Assembly: GCF_042186555.1 (NCBI RefSeq) | Contig: NC_133325.1 | Coordinates: forward strand, 92,665,303 to 92,729,302 | DNA: 64,000 nt | Source: Aquarana catesbeiana | Taxonomy: Eukaryota > Chordata > Amphibia > Anura > Ranidae | Direction: 5' to 3' | Shown here: positions 43,075 to 55,020 of the stretch, in pieces | Layout of the letters: every line of letters begins with the position of its first letter | How positions within the stretch are numbered: position 1 is the first letter of the stretch | The notes under the pieces: model-generated | What the model saw: the letters and a program-made list of their open reading frames with translations, nothing else | What the model was told of the DNA's origin: nothing | The model's database searches: none | Translations under genes and position numbers: made by a program

Positions 43075-44055
43075 CTAGTTTAAAAACCCCTCTAACTTTT
43101 TGGCCATCTTCATTCCCAGCAGATCTGCACCCTCCTCATTTAGGTGCAGTCCGTCCCTTCTATAGTACCGGTTACCGACTGAGAAGTCGGCCCAGTCCTC
43201 CAGGAACCCAAACCCCTCCTTACTACACCAGCTCTTCAGCCACTTGTTTACTTCCCCAATCTCCCTCTGCCTCTCTGGTGTGGCTCGATGTACCGGTAGT
43301 ATTCCTGAGAACACTACCTTAGAGGTCCTTTTCCTCAATTTAGCTCCTAAGTCCCTAAAATCGTTCTTTAGGACACTCCATCTGCCTCTGACTTTGTCAT
43401 TGGTGCCAACGTGCACCATGACAGCCGGGTCTTCCCCAGCCCCTCCCAGTAATCTGTCCACAAGATCCGTGATGTGCCGAACCCGAGCGCCCGGTAGACA
43501 ACATGCTGTTCAGCGCTTCAGGTCTTGGTTACAGATTGCCCTCTCTGTCCTTCTAAGAATTGAGTCCCCTACCACCAGGATCTGTCTTTCCTTTCCCTTT
43601 GCTGCCCCCCCACTCTCACTGGAGGAGTTCTTCCCCTGGCAGCTAGGAGAGTCCCTCATCTCCAGCAGTGCTGGTCCCTGACTGGTTACACCAATGTCAC
43701 TCAATGGAGCGTACTTATTGGGATGCTCCAGTCCTGGATCGGCCTCCCTGGCACTTCCCCCTCTACCCCTCCTGACTGTCACCCATCTACTCTTTGCTAG
43801 TGCCTGCACCTCTTTGTCTCCACCCGCCTCTGTGCTGGCCCCTGCCGGCACCTGCCGTGTACGTTCCTGGCTCACCTTTAGTATGGAGGGACTTCTCAGT
43901 GCTGACAGTTGCTTCCCCAGATTCAGAACCTGGGCTTCCAGGGAAACAATGTGCTTACCTTTTGCACAGCAGTATTCGCCCTCGATTGGATGATCAAGGA
44001 ACGCATACATGCGGCAAGATGTACAAAGAGTCGCCTCTCCACACCCGCCGGGCAT
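43075..44055 (-). pseudogene. CR1 ORF1 with SGNH/GDSL esterase domain, one stop
   Basis: CR1 ORF1 proteins bind the RNA; some carry an esterase-like domain of unknown substrate. The frame runs from 44,055 through one in-frame TGA at 43,510-43,512 to 43,075. The N-terminus has a cysteine cluster (CGEATLCTSC, then YCCAKGKH) followed by a short coiled coil (IVSLEAQVLNLGKQLSALRS) and a Ser/Gly-rich linker. The hydrolase blocks are clear: ILVVGDSILR (nucleophile Ser, block I), MVHVGTNDKVRG (Asn, block III) and RDGLHLNEEGADLLG (Asp and His, block V). All three blocks are intact and only the TGA after NQDLKR breaks the gene. Lies 26 bp upstream of the ORF2 reading start. Confidence 0.85.
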
Positions 44056-44814
44056 CGTACCTATTAAATTTGGTGAGGATTTGGGGATTTTACCCTGTCC
44101 AAATTACCTAACAACTAACTTCCTGGCACTAATACTCAAGACAATACACAGGTACACGACAAGACAATACACAGGTACACAATACACAAGTACTAACGAT
44201 CCACACACACTACTCAGACAACACTCAGATACTCACACTACACAGGTACTATGACCCCCTGTTATAACCTCCTGTTTTAAACTCTTGTTTTTAACTCCCA
44301 CTTAATCCAGCTCCACTTACACCAAGCTCCACAGCTTCAAACTGAGCACGCTCAGACTGAGTCCTACAACAAGTTAAATAGGCACCTGTGAGCAATTAAC
44401 CACACCCCTTAATTGATAGACTGATGAAACAAGAAAAAAAAAAAAAAAAAAAAAAAAAGCTATTTAAAAAGTGACAGCAAAAGGCAAATTAAAAACTAAA
44501 AGGAAAAGTCCCCAAAATGCAACCCAGCAAACACCAACAGACAGCAAACACACACCAACAGACAGCAACACACACCAACAGACAGCAACACACACCAACA
44601 GACAGCAAGACTTGTATACTCTAACACTTGTTTTTAACTCCCACTTAATCCAGCTCCACTTACACCAAGCTCCACAGCTTCAAACTGAGCACCTCTCAGG
44701 GGGGGGTTAAAACCGCCCCGCTAGCAGCCGAATAGCCCTGCTAAAATGACGGTAAAGCAGCGTTAAATATAGCGCCGCTTTACCGCTGACGCCCGGCCGC
44801 CCCAGTGTGAAAGT
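44056..44814. repeat. CR1 leader with duplicated block, tandem 20-mers and a MITE end
   Basis: A ~66-bp block (ttgtttttaactcccactta onward) occurs at 44,285-44,350 and again at 44,629-44,694. Between them are a poly-A run (44,433-44,458) and four units of caccaacagacagcaacaca. 44,720-44,814 looks like the right end of a MITE (agtgtgaaagtaccctta). Confidence 0.7.
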
Positions 44815-45595
44815 ACCCTTAGTGTGTCTATGGCAATGTTTGACCATTCTTCCAGAAGTGCAATTGTGAGGCCAGGCACTGATGTTGAATGAGAAGGCCT
44901 AGCTCGCAGTCTCTAATCTAATTCAGCCAAAAGGTGTTCTATTGGGTTGAGGTCAGGTCAGGGTGCAGGCCAGTCAAGTTCCTCCACCCAAAACTCACTC
45001 ATCCATGTCTTTATGGACCTTGCTTTGTGCACTGGTGTGCAGTCATGTTGGAACAGGAAGGGGCCATCCCCAAACTGTTCCCACAAAGTTGGGAGCATGA
45101 AATTGTCCAAAATGTCTTGGTATGATGATGTCTTAAGAGTTTCCTTCACTGTAACTAAGGGGCCAAGTCCAACCCTTGAAAAACAACCCCACACTATAAT
45201 CTCCCATCCACCAAATGATTTGGACCAGTGCACAAAGCAAGGTCCATAAAGACATGGATGAGTGAGTTTGGGGTGGAGGAACTTGACTGGCCTAGACAGC
45301 GTCCTGACCTCAACACAACAGAACACCTTGGGGATGAATTAGTTGAGTGGAGACTGTAAGCTAGGCCTTCTCGTCCAACATCAGTGCCTGACCTCACAAA
45401 TGCACTTGGAAGAATGGTCAAACATTCCCATAGACACACTCCTAAACCTTGTGGACAGCCTTCCCAGAAGAGTTGAAGCTGTTGTAGCTGCAAAGGGTGG
45501 GCCAACTCAATATTGAACCCTACGGACTAAGACTGGGATGCCATTACAGTTCATGTGCGTTTAAAGGCAGGCGTCCCAATACTTAGGCCAATACA
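44815..45595. mobile_element. Tc1-type fold-back: two inverted transposase C-terminal pieces
   Basis: The minus strand, 45,190 to about 44,950, reads GDGPFLFQHDCTPVHKARSI, TWMSEFWVEELDWPAP, the middle of a Tc1 DDE domain. The plus strand, about 45,225 to 45,515, reads the same region outward and on to TSVPDLTNALG-like, LLNLVDSLPRRVEAVVAAKG-GPTQY, the C-terminus. The arms 44,985-45,035 and 45,225-45,285 are direct inverse copies. The right end reads caggcgtcccaatacttagg, a Tc1 TIR type. Stops and frameshifts abound. Confidence 0.8.
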
Positions 45596-45671
45596 TTGTA
45601 TATTGCTTGTGACACTGGGCATGGCTTTGGACTTGGGGCTGGTTCACATTACAGAGATGCAGAAAACTTTT

Positions 45672-45914
45672 GTGAGGCTGCCTGCTGGCTAAGTGGGTAG
45701 CAATTCTGTCTAGCAGCACTGGGGTTGCTGGATCAATTCTCCAACATGCTAATGCTAGTGTTGAAGTTTATGTTCTCCCTGTGTGGGTTTCGCACTACAA
45801 TCCAAAGACGTGCTGGCATTTTATTTGTCTCCTGTCGAAATAGTCTCTAATGTAAGAAAGTTACTTTTGGACTTTAGATTGGAAGCTCGTTGCAGCCAGA
45901 GACTGATATTAATG
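45672..45914 (+). repeat. tRNA-like SINE fragment
   Basis: tggctaagtgggtagcaatt resembles a tRNA A box and ggatcaattctcc a degenerate B box, 40 bp apart. The body continues ttatgttctccctgtgtggg, ccaaagacgtgctgg and ttagattggaagctcgttgc, an order I recognise from vertebrate tRNA-like repeats. Not a functional tRNA. Confidence 0.5.
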
Positions 45915-46196
45915 GGGGTTATTTACAAAAGGCAAATCCACTTTGCACTACAAGTGCAAGCTACAAGTGCAAATTGTAGATCTGAGGGGAAGATCTGAAA
46001 TGAGGGGAAGCTCTACTGATTTTATCATCCAATCATGTGCAAGCTAAAATGCTGTTTTTTATTTTCCTTGCATGTCCCCCTCGGATCTACAGCAACTGCA
46101 CTTTCAAGTGCACTTTCAGTGCTTTTTCAAGTGCACTTTTCACTTGTAGTTTGCACTTGTAGTGCAAAGTGGATTTGCCTTTCGTAAATAATCCCC
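45915..46196. mobile_element. Palindromic MITE, 282 bp, AATG flanks
   Basis: Ends ggggttatttacaaaaggca and near-exact reverse complement, flanked by aatg (45,911-45,914; 46,197-46,200). The inner arms contain tgcactacaagtgc repeats. Non-coding. Confidence 0.85.
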
Positions 46197-46987
46197 AATG
46201 TTTGTTAGCACTTATCATGCCCAGGGACTTGGACATTTAAAATTGTAGGGTTTACACTGCACAGGTACATATGCTTAGAAAACGGTTGCTTTGTTTACGT
46301 GCATGCAAATGGACTTCGATCTTTGCCCTGTAGTTGGAGATTTGATGCACACAGCCAAGGGCTAACACAGTTGCAAATAGTGTTATGTGTCCCTGCTCAT
46401 CGGGTGCAATCACTTTAAACATACACAAAGAGACAGATTGAAAGATACCAGTGGGCGTGTACTTCTATTGGGCGTGTGTCAGTGTACTAACAATACAACC
46501 TCTCTTATATAAAGGGCTGCAGTGGGGGGGTTCGTTTGGCCTGAGAAGGTCAGGTTTTTTGCTGTGATTTGTGGGGGAGAAGGAATGATATTGTGCATAT
46601 TGACAAATGCCCAACTAGGGTTGTTTGCTAAAATTCGTGTGCATTTTTTCCTTCAAAAGTGGGTTTAAGTGGCCATGCTGTCAATGTTGTGTGTGTATTG
46701 TTCCTGTCTGACCATGCAAACATGGTTTGGAAGCATCTGCTGACCTTCTACTCTTTGATCTCATTGCTTAATTGTGTATACAGAAATGCAGCTTCCAGCA
46801 GAACATGGTCAACTATGTATGTGTGGATTGTGGGGTGGTGGTGGGTGTTATGTTTTGAATAAGTGCCTTTTTTAATATTACGTTGGAATGCTTTGTAAGA
46901 ATGACTGTTAAGTATGTTTCTATAATCTTGCAGATAGAAATGTGATGTGTTGCCCATTCTACACTGAAAGTAAAGCTGTGTCCACTC
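46197..46987. other. Unassigned non-coding sequence
   Basis: No domain-bearing frame, no repeat boundary visible. Confidence 0.45.
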
Positions 46988-47316
46988 TTAGGCCCCATTC
47001 ACACCTGACCTCGGCGTTGTCAGGCAGAAAATCGTGCACGTTTACCGCGATTTTGCTGCGGTTTTTACCGCGATTTGCCGCGATTTTGTGCAGGGCAAAA
47101 GGTCACCAATGTAAAAAGCAGAAAAACGCCCATATCTGCCCGATTTGCGTGACAAAAAAGGGTCCAGAACTTGTTTGAGCTTGAGGCGTAGGGCTTCAGG
47201 CATTTTGGAGTGGAGATGTGAACCATCTCCATTGAGAATAATTTATTTTTTCCCCTCCAGCATTTTGTAGCTTCAGGCTTCAAGCTACCAAACGCTCAGG
47301 TGTGAATGGAGCCTAA
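46988..47316. mobile_element. MITE with ttaggccccattcacacctg ends
   Basis: Left terminus 46,988 and right terminus tcaggtgtgaatggagcctaa are inverted repeats. The interior has accgcgattttgc and related tracts. Non-coding. Confidence 0.85.
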
Positions 47317-47616
47317 GATTTAGACAAATTTTAGATTGTAAGCTCCTATGAGCAGGCCCCTTAAAATCCAATTGCTAACTGTTTTGCTAAATGTAGCACC
47401 ATACATACTGTAGATTTTTTTTTAAGCTAGTAAATGAATGTAGATAAAAAAAAAAGCAAAATAAAAGTACATTATTGAGCTTGTTTGTTGTGGTGTTTTT
47501 TTTCTCTTTTCTTTCTTTTAATTAGTTTTGGGGGTGGTGGTTTTGGGGAAGTGCAATATCTTTTTATATCTTGTAATTTCTATATGTATTTGTGCACCAA
47601 AAAAACTAGTCTCTTC
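47317..47616. other. Unassigned A/T-rich sequence
   Basis: Poly-A and poly-T tracts; no gene or repeat recognised. Confidence 0.4.
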
Positions 47617-47913
47617 ACCCTGGTTCACACTGATGCTACTTTGAAATCGCGCTACTTCACTTGAAGTAGCGCGGTTTCAAAGTAGCAAGGTCAGCGCGAT
47701 TACAGGTGCTTGATAGACATCTGTGTGGCTTCATACACAGATTTCTATTGAAGTCACACCTGAAATCGGCAAAAGTAGTACAGGAACTACTTTTGCAAAT
47801 CGGTGTGGCACTGCAAAATTGGTGTTGCATCGATTGGAACAGTGCCATTGCCGTCAATAGGCTGCGACTTGTCATGTGATTTGAGCTCTCAAATCGCTTC
47901 AATGTAAACCTAG
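47617..47913. mobile_element. GGTTCACAC MITE with 26-bp hairpin
   Basis: Begins accctggttcacactgatgc. Arms 47,634-47,659 and 47,662-47,687 match at 25 of 26. The right end is diverged (atgtaaacctagtcttc). Confidence 0.7.
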
Positions 47914-49039
47914 TCTTCAGCACACCTGCAAGTAAGTGATAAAGGTGGAATCTTTATATATAACAGCTGTGGAGAATTCCAGGTAATGAATTCATCTGGT
48001 GGATAGGAATGAGCCAAACATCCCCCGGTTCGGTTCACATCTAAAACACGCGAACGGACCGAAAGTTTGCGCAAACTTTCGAACACCGTTAAAGTCTATG
48101 GGACTCAAACGTGAGAAATCAAAAGTGCGAATTTTAAAGACTAATATCCAAGTTATTGTCCTAAAAAGGGTTTGGGGACCCAGGTCCTGCCCCAGGGGAC
48201 ATATATCAATGCAAAAAAAAGTTTTAAAAATGGCCATTTTTTCGGGAGCAGTGATTTTAATGATGCTTAAAGTGAAAAAATAAAAGTGAAATATTCCTTT
48301 AAATATCGTACCTGTGGGGTGTCTATAGTATGCCTGTGAAGTGGTGCATGTTTCCTGTGTTTAGAACAGTCCCTGCACAAAATGACATTTCTAAAGGAAT
48401 AAAAGTCATTTAAAACTGCTTGCCGCTGTAATGTAATGTCGGGTCTCGGCAATATGGATGAAAATTATTGAGAAAAACAGCATGGGTAACCCCCCAGCCT
48501 ATTACCAGGCCCTTTGGGTCTTGTATGGGTATTAAGGGGAACCCTGCACCCAAATTAAAAAAAGAAAAGGTGTGGGGCCCCCAGGCCCTATATACTCTGA
48601 ACACCAGTGTACAGGTGGTCCCAAGAAAGACAGGGACTGTAGGTTTGTTCTTAAGTTGATTCTGTTTGTAATTTGGAACAGGTACATTATGTAAGTGTAG
48701 CTCCAGCCAAAAAATCTATTTTTAAGCTTTTTGGAAAACATAGGGAAGGGTTATCACCCCTGTAACATTTGTTTTGCTGTCTGTGCCCCTATTCAGAAGA
48801 TTTCACCTCACTTTCTGTCCCAATGACAATTGGATTTTGAAAATTTGAGGTTTTTAGGAAAACGAGGATTGTTGATAAAGCATCAGTGGAGGAGACACCT
48901 TTTTCCCATATTAACTCTTACAGGAGAGAATTTCCCTTCCTAGGGGTAGATTTCCTCTCACTTCTTGTTGTCTCCCTCTGTTTGTAAGTAGGAGTCGTTT
49001 GTAAGTCAGATGTTTGAAAGTAGGGGCCTGCCCTATATA

Positions 49040-49650
49040 CTCTGCAGAAATTTGGGCCTTAGGTGTTGGTGGTACCAGAACACTGTAAGCCCTCACAGTT
49101 ACTCTTGGTGGGCGCTGGAACGGGCCCTACTGTGAAATATTATATCAAGAATTGTAATTACATGCTCCTGTTGAACAGGGTCAGAAAAATTGGGCCTTTG
49201 GTGGTGGTGTGGTGGTGTTGCCACAACACTGTAACCCCTCACAGATACTCTAGTTGAGCGCAGGAACAAGCCCAGCTGCAAAATATTACAGCAAAAATTA
49301 TAATTACACGCCCCTGTTGAACAGGGGCAGAAAAATTGGGCTTTAGGCACTGGTGGTGGTGCCACAACACTGCAACCCCTCACAAATACTCTAGTTGAGC
49401 GCAGGAACAAGCCCTGCTGCAAAATAACACAGCAAAAATTCAAATTACACGCCCCTGTTGAACAGGGGCAGAAAAATTGGGCTTTAGGCAATGGTGCTGG
49501 TTCCACAACACTGCAACCCCTCACAGATACTATACTTTAGCGCAGGAACAAGCCCTGCTACAAAATATTACAGCAAAAATTGTAATTACACGCCCCTGTT
49601 GAACAGGGGCAGAAAAATTGGGCCTTAGCCATTGGTGGTGGTGCCCAGAA
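49040..49650. repeat. 141-bp tandem array in the hAT 3' region
   Basis: gaacaggggcagaaaaattg recurs at 49,174, 49,319, 49,460 and 49,601 (spacings 145, 141, 141). Because 141 is a multiple of three, the minus strand stays open over three units (47-residue repeat with KAQFFCPCSTGACNYNFCC). It lies after the transposase stop. Translation is not supported. Confidence 0.9.
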
Positions 49651-49777
49651 CCAAAAATGTTCTTACAAGCTATCAACATGAACATTGAGGAGGAATAGGA
49701 TAGTCACGCTGCATAACAGGATAGTCACTCAGCATCAGCATAGGCAGGCTTCAAGGGATCTCACATTCATAAAAAAA

Positions 49778-52700
49778 TTAGTCGGTTACATCAGCATCAG
49801 GTGCTTGGTAGCTGGTGATCCAAGCCTGATTCATTTTTATGAAGGTGAGCCGATCAACCGAGTCGGTGGACAGGCGCACTCTGTGATCGGTTACAAAGCC
49901 TCCAGCAGCACTGAATGTGCGTACTGAAAGAACGCTGGATGCAGGACAAGCCAGTAGCTCAATTGTATACTGTGCAAGCTCTGGCCAGTGATCCATCCTC
50001 AAGACTCAGTAACCCAGAGGATTTTCCGTTGGAAAGGTCTCCAAGTCTGATCTTGCCCCTAGGTATTCCGGCACCATGTAAATCAGACGCTGGTGATGGT
50101 TGCTGGAACCGATCAGATCTTGGGGCTGTGGACTAAAAAATTGTCTGAACGCATCTGTCAGATGGCCACCTTCTCCACCGCTCCTTCTGTGACTGACCGA
50201 AGCCTCAGCAACATGTTGTCCAGGACCAGGAATTTGTAACCTCCCAGGCTCTGGAAACGCGTTGCACAATCCTTTCTGCAAGGCCTCCCAAAGATGTTTC
50301 ATCTTCTGCTCCCTCTGCGACGCCTGGATAAGTTCCACAACCTTACCCTTGTAACGTGGATCAAGGAGGGTTGCCAGCCAGTACTGAACCCTCTCCTTGA
50401 TACCACGAATCTGAGGGTCCTTTTGCAGGAACAGGGAGGCCATGCAGCGTAGGTTTGCTGAGGCATTCAGTCTGGACTCATCTGGGTCACTAAGGTCAAC
50501 CTGATCCACAGCCACCTCCTCCCAACCACATACAAGTCCATGGGTTTCTGGGGACTGTAAACAATCCCTTGAAGACTGCTGCTGATGCTGAGTGCTAGGC
50601 TCCACCTCCATGCTCACACAATCCTCCTCCTCCTCCTCTTCCTGTGTGATCGGCGGGCCCGCAGGAACACTGTCTGGATAAAGGGGTCCTTGAAAGGTAA
50701 GGAAGTCCTCCTCTTCCTCCCTTTGTTCTGCCTCAAGTGCCCTGTCCATTATTCCACGCAGCGTGTGCTCCAACAGGTAGACGAGAGGGACAGTGTCACT
50801 GATGCATGCACTGTCACTGCTCACCATCCTCGTGGCCTCCTCAAATGGTGACAGGACAGTGCAATCATCCTTGAACATGAGCCACTGGCGTGGCGAAAAA
50901 AAGCCAAGCTCCCCTGACCCTGTCCTGGTGCCATAGTCGCACAGGTACTCATTGATGGCCCACTGCTGCATGTGCAGCCGCTGCAGCATGCCCAATGTTG
51001 AGTTCCATCTGGTGGGTATGTCACAGATTAGGCGGTTCTTGGGCAGGTTGTATTCCTTTTGGAGGTCAGCCAGCCGAGCACTGGCATTATATGACCGGCG
51101 GAAATGCACACAGACTTTCCTGGCCTGCCTCAGTAGATCCTGTAAGCTCAGGTACCTGCACAAGAACCGCTGCACCACCAAATTAAGGACGTGAGTCAAA
51201 CAGGGAACATGGGTGAAGTGTCCCTGTCGAAGGGCCGAGAGGAGGTTGGTGCCATTGTCACAAACCACCATTCCTGCCTGAAGCTGGCGTGGCATCAACC
51301 ACCTCTGAGCCTGCCCCTTCAGAGCTGATAGAATCTCTGCCCCAGTGTGGCTCCTGTCCCCTAAGCACACTGTTAAAGCACCGCATGGCATGTTTTTGCC
51401 TGAGTGCTTGCGTAGCCCCTTGAACGCCTATGGAGTACCGCTGGTTCCGAGGACAAATCTATAGAGGAAGAGGTCATGGAGGAAGAAGAAGAGGAGGGGG
51501 TGGAGGAGAGAGGTGTGTCAGAATCACCACTAGTAGCACTAGTAGCATCCTTCCCAGCTGCCAGCAGGGTCACCTAGTGCACCGTGAAAGATAGGTAACA
51601 TCCCTGTCCATGGCTGCTGGACCATGAGTCAGCGGTAATATGCACCTTACTGCTGACCGCCCTGTCCAGCGAGGCCAAGACATTGCCTTCCACATGCTGC
51701 TAGAGAGCCGGAATTGCCTTCCGTGAAAAAAAGTGGCGTTTAGGAACATGCCACTGAGGTACCGCAAATTGCACAAATTCACGAAAGCGGGCAGAGTCTA
51801 CCAGCTGAAAAGGCAGCAGTTGGAGTGCTAGCAATTTAGCCAAGCTAGCATTCAGCTGCTGGGCATGTGGATGGCTGGGACCGAATTTCTTTCGCTGGTT
51901 TAGCAACTGGGGTAGGGAAATTTGCCTGCTACAATTGGACGTTGGTGTAGCGATAGCAGATTGCCCGCAAATACTTGGCACACCTAATTCTACATCTTCA
52001 TTCCTCTCAGTGCAGGTTTCTGAGAGAACTGAAGGTATGGTGGGGTTGGAGATCCCAGCTGATGAGGAGAAAGGAGAGGTCCGCCTTGTTCTTTGGTGTG
52101 TGTCTTTTAAGTACGCTTGCCAATGGACTGCATGGGAGTTCGACATATGTCTGGTCAAGCATGTGGTGCCCAAGAGGCTGCTGTTTTGGCCATGCTTGAT
52201 ATGCTTCAGACATGTGCCTCCTCCTCATCCTCCTCCTCCTCTCTCCTATCAGGCACCCATGTAGAGTCAGTCACCTCATCATCCCCTCCCTCCTCATCAC
52301 TGGAGCAAACCTGGCAGTATGCTGCAGCTGGGAGAACATGACTGCCAGTTTATTGTCCTTCTTGGGCACCCCCTCTCTCTGGGTTCACGTTACTGCCTTC
52401 CTCAATCTGGGTACCATCATCGGAGCCTTCAAAATGCTGAGCTTCCTCCTTCAGCATGTACCCAACACTGTGGTCGAACAATTCGGGGGACTCATCAAGG
52501 CATGATGGTGGGGCTAGGGAAGGAGTGACTGATGACAATGAGCCGAGGGAAGAGGCCGCTTTGGCAGCTGCATTGGCAGCCAAAGTACTCTGAGCCTGGG
52601 TGACGGAGGATGAGGACGGCTTGATCATCCACTCTACCAACTCTTCTGCATGTTGTGGCTCAACACGGTCAGCTGCCGAAAAAAAAGGCAAGCCTGCCCC

Positions 52701-52823
52701 ACGGCCACGTGCTGAGTATGCACCGTGTCCATGACCAGCAATATTGGCCATAGACACAGAGCCTGCTTGCCCTCTCTTAGTGGCCTGTGAGCATCTGCCT
52801 CTCCTTGTTGACCTTCCAGACAT
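49778..52823 (-). pseudogene. hAT transposase with BED finger, broken
   Basis: hAT transposases have an N-terminal BED zinc finger, a split RNase-H-like core and a C-terminal hATC dimerisation region. A likely start is 52,823 (MSGRSTRRGR, then AEELVEWM at about 52,650). BED-type pieces GTTCLTRHMSNSH (about 52,130-52,170) follow after frameshifts, and 51,372-51,782 needs several frames. From 51,391 a 461-codon frame covers MVVCDNGTNLLSALRQ (core Asp region), HVPCLTHVLNLVVQ, IPTRWNSTLGMLQRLH (the RW motif), an acidic insertion (EEEEEEDCVSMEVE) and ATLLDPRYKGKVVEL. It stops at TGA 50,006-50,008 where the family has Trp (PLGYW), then continues in the same frame with MDHWPELAQYTIELLACPAS and SVLSVRTFSAAGG: the usual SER is SVR. 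Ends at 49,778. Inactive. Confidence 0.9.
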
Positions 52824-52889
52824 ACTGTATTTGATGTATTTGTAATGTATTTGAATAGGTAAACCAGGAATGGTCTGCAGTGAGATGTA

Positions 52890-54875
52890 GCTGCACAAAG
52901 CTGGGATGTATATATATTACTGAATATACTGCAGCTAACTGAATGAACTGCCTGTAGAATATTAGGAAGAGAACAACAGGAACAGTCTACAGCGAAATCT
53001 AGCTGCACAGGATAAAGTACTGAACATACTTCAGCTAACTGAATGAACTGCCTGCCTGTAGTATATTTGATAGAGAACAACAGGAACAGTCTGCAGCGAG
53101 ATCTAGCTGTACAGGATACAGTACTGAATATACTGCAGCTAACTGAATGAACTGCCTGCCTGTAGTATATTAGGAAGAGAACAGGAACGGTCTGCAGCGA
53201 GATCTAGCTGCACAGGATACAGTACTGAATATACTGCAGCTAACTGAATGAACTGCCTGCCTGTAGTATATTAGGAAAAGAACAACAGGAACAGTCTGCA
53301 GTGAGATCTATCTGCACATAATACAGTTCTGAATATACTGCAGCTAACTGAATGAATTGCCTGCCTGTAGTGTATTAGGAAGAGAACAGGAACGGTCTGC
53401 AGCAAGATCTATCCGCACAGGATACAGTACTGAATATACTACAGCTAACTGAATGAATTGCCTGCCTGTATTATATTTGGAAGAGAAGAACAGGAACGGT
53501 CTGCAGCGAGATCTAGCTGCATAGGATACAGTACTGTATATACTGCAGCTAACTGAATAAACTGCCTGCCTGTAGTATATTAGAAAGAGAACAACAGGAG
53601 CAGTCTGCAGCAAGATCTAGCTGCACAGGATACAGTACTGAATATAATGCAGCTAACTGAATGAACTGCCTGCCTGTAGTATATTAGGAAGAGAACAACA
53701 GGAACAGTCTGCAGCGAGATCTAGCTGCACAGGATACAGTACTGAATATACTGCAGCTAACTGAATGAACAACCTGCCTGTAGTATATTAGGAAGAGAAC
53801 AACAGGAGTGGTCTGCAGCGAGATCTAGCTGCACAGGATACAGTACTTAATATACTGCAGCTAACTGAACGAACTGCCTGCCTGTAGTATATTAGGAAGA
53901 GAACAGGAACGGTCTGCAGCGAGATCTACTTCACAGGATACAGTACTGAATATACTGCAGCTAACTGAATGAACTGCCTGCCTGTAGTATATTAGGAAGA
54001 GAACAGGAACAGCCTGCAGCGAGAACTAGCTGCACAGGATACAGTACTGAATATACTGCAGCTAACTGAAACTGCCTGCCTGTAGTATATTAGGAAGAGA
54101 ACAGCAACGGTCTGCAGCAAGATCTATCTGCACAGGATAGAGTACTGAATATACTGCAGCTAACTGAATGAACTGCCTGCCTGTAGTATATTAGGAAGAG
54201 AACAACAGGAACGGTCTGCAGCGAGACCTAGCTGCACAGGATACAGTACTGAATATACTGCTGCTAACTGAATGAACTGCCTTCCTGTAGTATATTAGGA
54301 AGAGAACAACAGGAACGCTCTGCAGCAAGATCTATCTGCACAGGATACAGTACTGAATATACTGCAGCTAACTGAATGAACTGCCTGCCTGTAGTATATT
54401 AGGAAGAGAACAACAGGAACAGTCTGCAGCGAGATCTAGCTGCACAGGATACAGTACTGAATATACTGCAGCTAACTGAATTAACTGCCTGCCTTTAGTA
54501 TATTAGGAAGAGAACAACAGGAACGGTCTGCAGCGAGATCTATCTGCACAGGATACAGTACTGAATATACTGCAGCTAACTGAATTAACTGCCTGCCTGT
54601 AGTATATTAGGAAGAGAACAACAGGAACGGTCTGCAGCGAGATCTACTTCACAGGATACAGTACTGAATATACTGCAGCTAACTGAATGACCTGCTTGAC
54701 TGTATTATATTAGGAAGAGAACAACAGGAACGGTCTGCAGCGAGACCTAGCTGCACAGGATACCGTACTGAATATACTGCAGCTAACTGAATGAACTGCC
54801 TTCCTGTAGTATATTAGGAAGAGAACAACAGGAACGGTCTGCAGCGAGATCTAGTTAAACTGGATACAGTATATA
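52890..54875. repeat. 104-bp satellite, ~19 units, in the hAT 5' region
   Basis: Unit landmarks: ggtctgcagcgagatctagc, gcacaggatacagtactgaa, tatactgcagctaactgaat, gaactgcctgcctgtagtat, attaggaagagaacaacagg. Copies vary mostly in a 3-bp indel (acaacagg/acagg) and in agct/atct. The unit is not a multiple of three and is not coding. It abuts the transposase start. Confidence 0.96.
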
Positions 54876-54879
54876 TATA

Positions 54880-55020
54880 TTTGTATACACAAAGCCTGGA
54901 ATGTATATATATATATATATATATATACTAAATATACTGGAGCTAACTGAATCAACTTTCTGCTCAATCTATCTAAATGAAATTAAATGACTCTCACTCT
55001 CTCTCTCTCTCTCTCTCTCA
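54880..55020. repeat. (TA)n and (CT)n microsatellites
   Basis: TA runs at 54,863-54,930 and a CT run at 54,990-55,019 close the satellite on the 5' side. Confidence 0.95.

Larger units (their letters stand above)
40009..44700 (-). mobile_element. CR1-clade LINE, nearly intact
   Basis: Minus strand. The 3' end carries short tandem repeats (tagttaca units, about 40,009-40,030), the usual CR1 3' terminus, in place of a poly-A tail. ORF2 and ORF1 are both nearly complete. The 5' leader past 44,056 contains tandem caccaacagacagca repeats and a duplicated ~66-bp block. Exact 5' boundary uncertain. Confidence 0.9.

Noticed and set aside
40153..44254. Many plus-strand frames of 70-180 codons
   Set aside because: Antisense shadows of the CR1 ORF1 and ORF2 on the minus strand.
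46500..46960. TATA-like ttatataaaggg with downstream 60-70-codon frames
   Set aside because: No recognisable protein, no splice pattern and no conserved context; a chance TATA in A/T-rich DNA.
52890..54875. CRISPR-like regular array
   Set aside because: Head-to-tail 104-bp satellite without unique spacers in a eukaryotic transposon; no repeat-spacer pattern and no cas genes.
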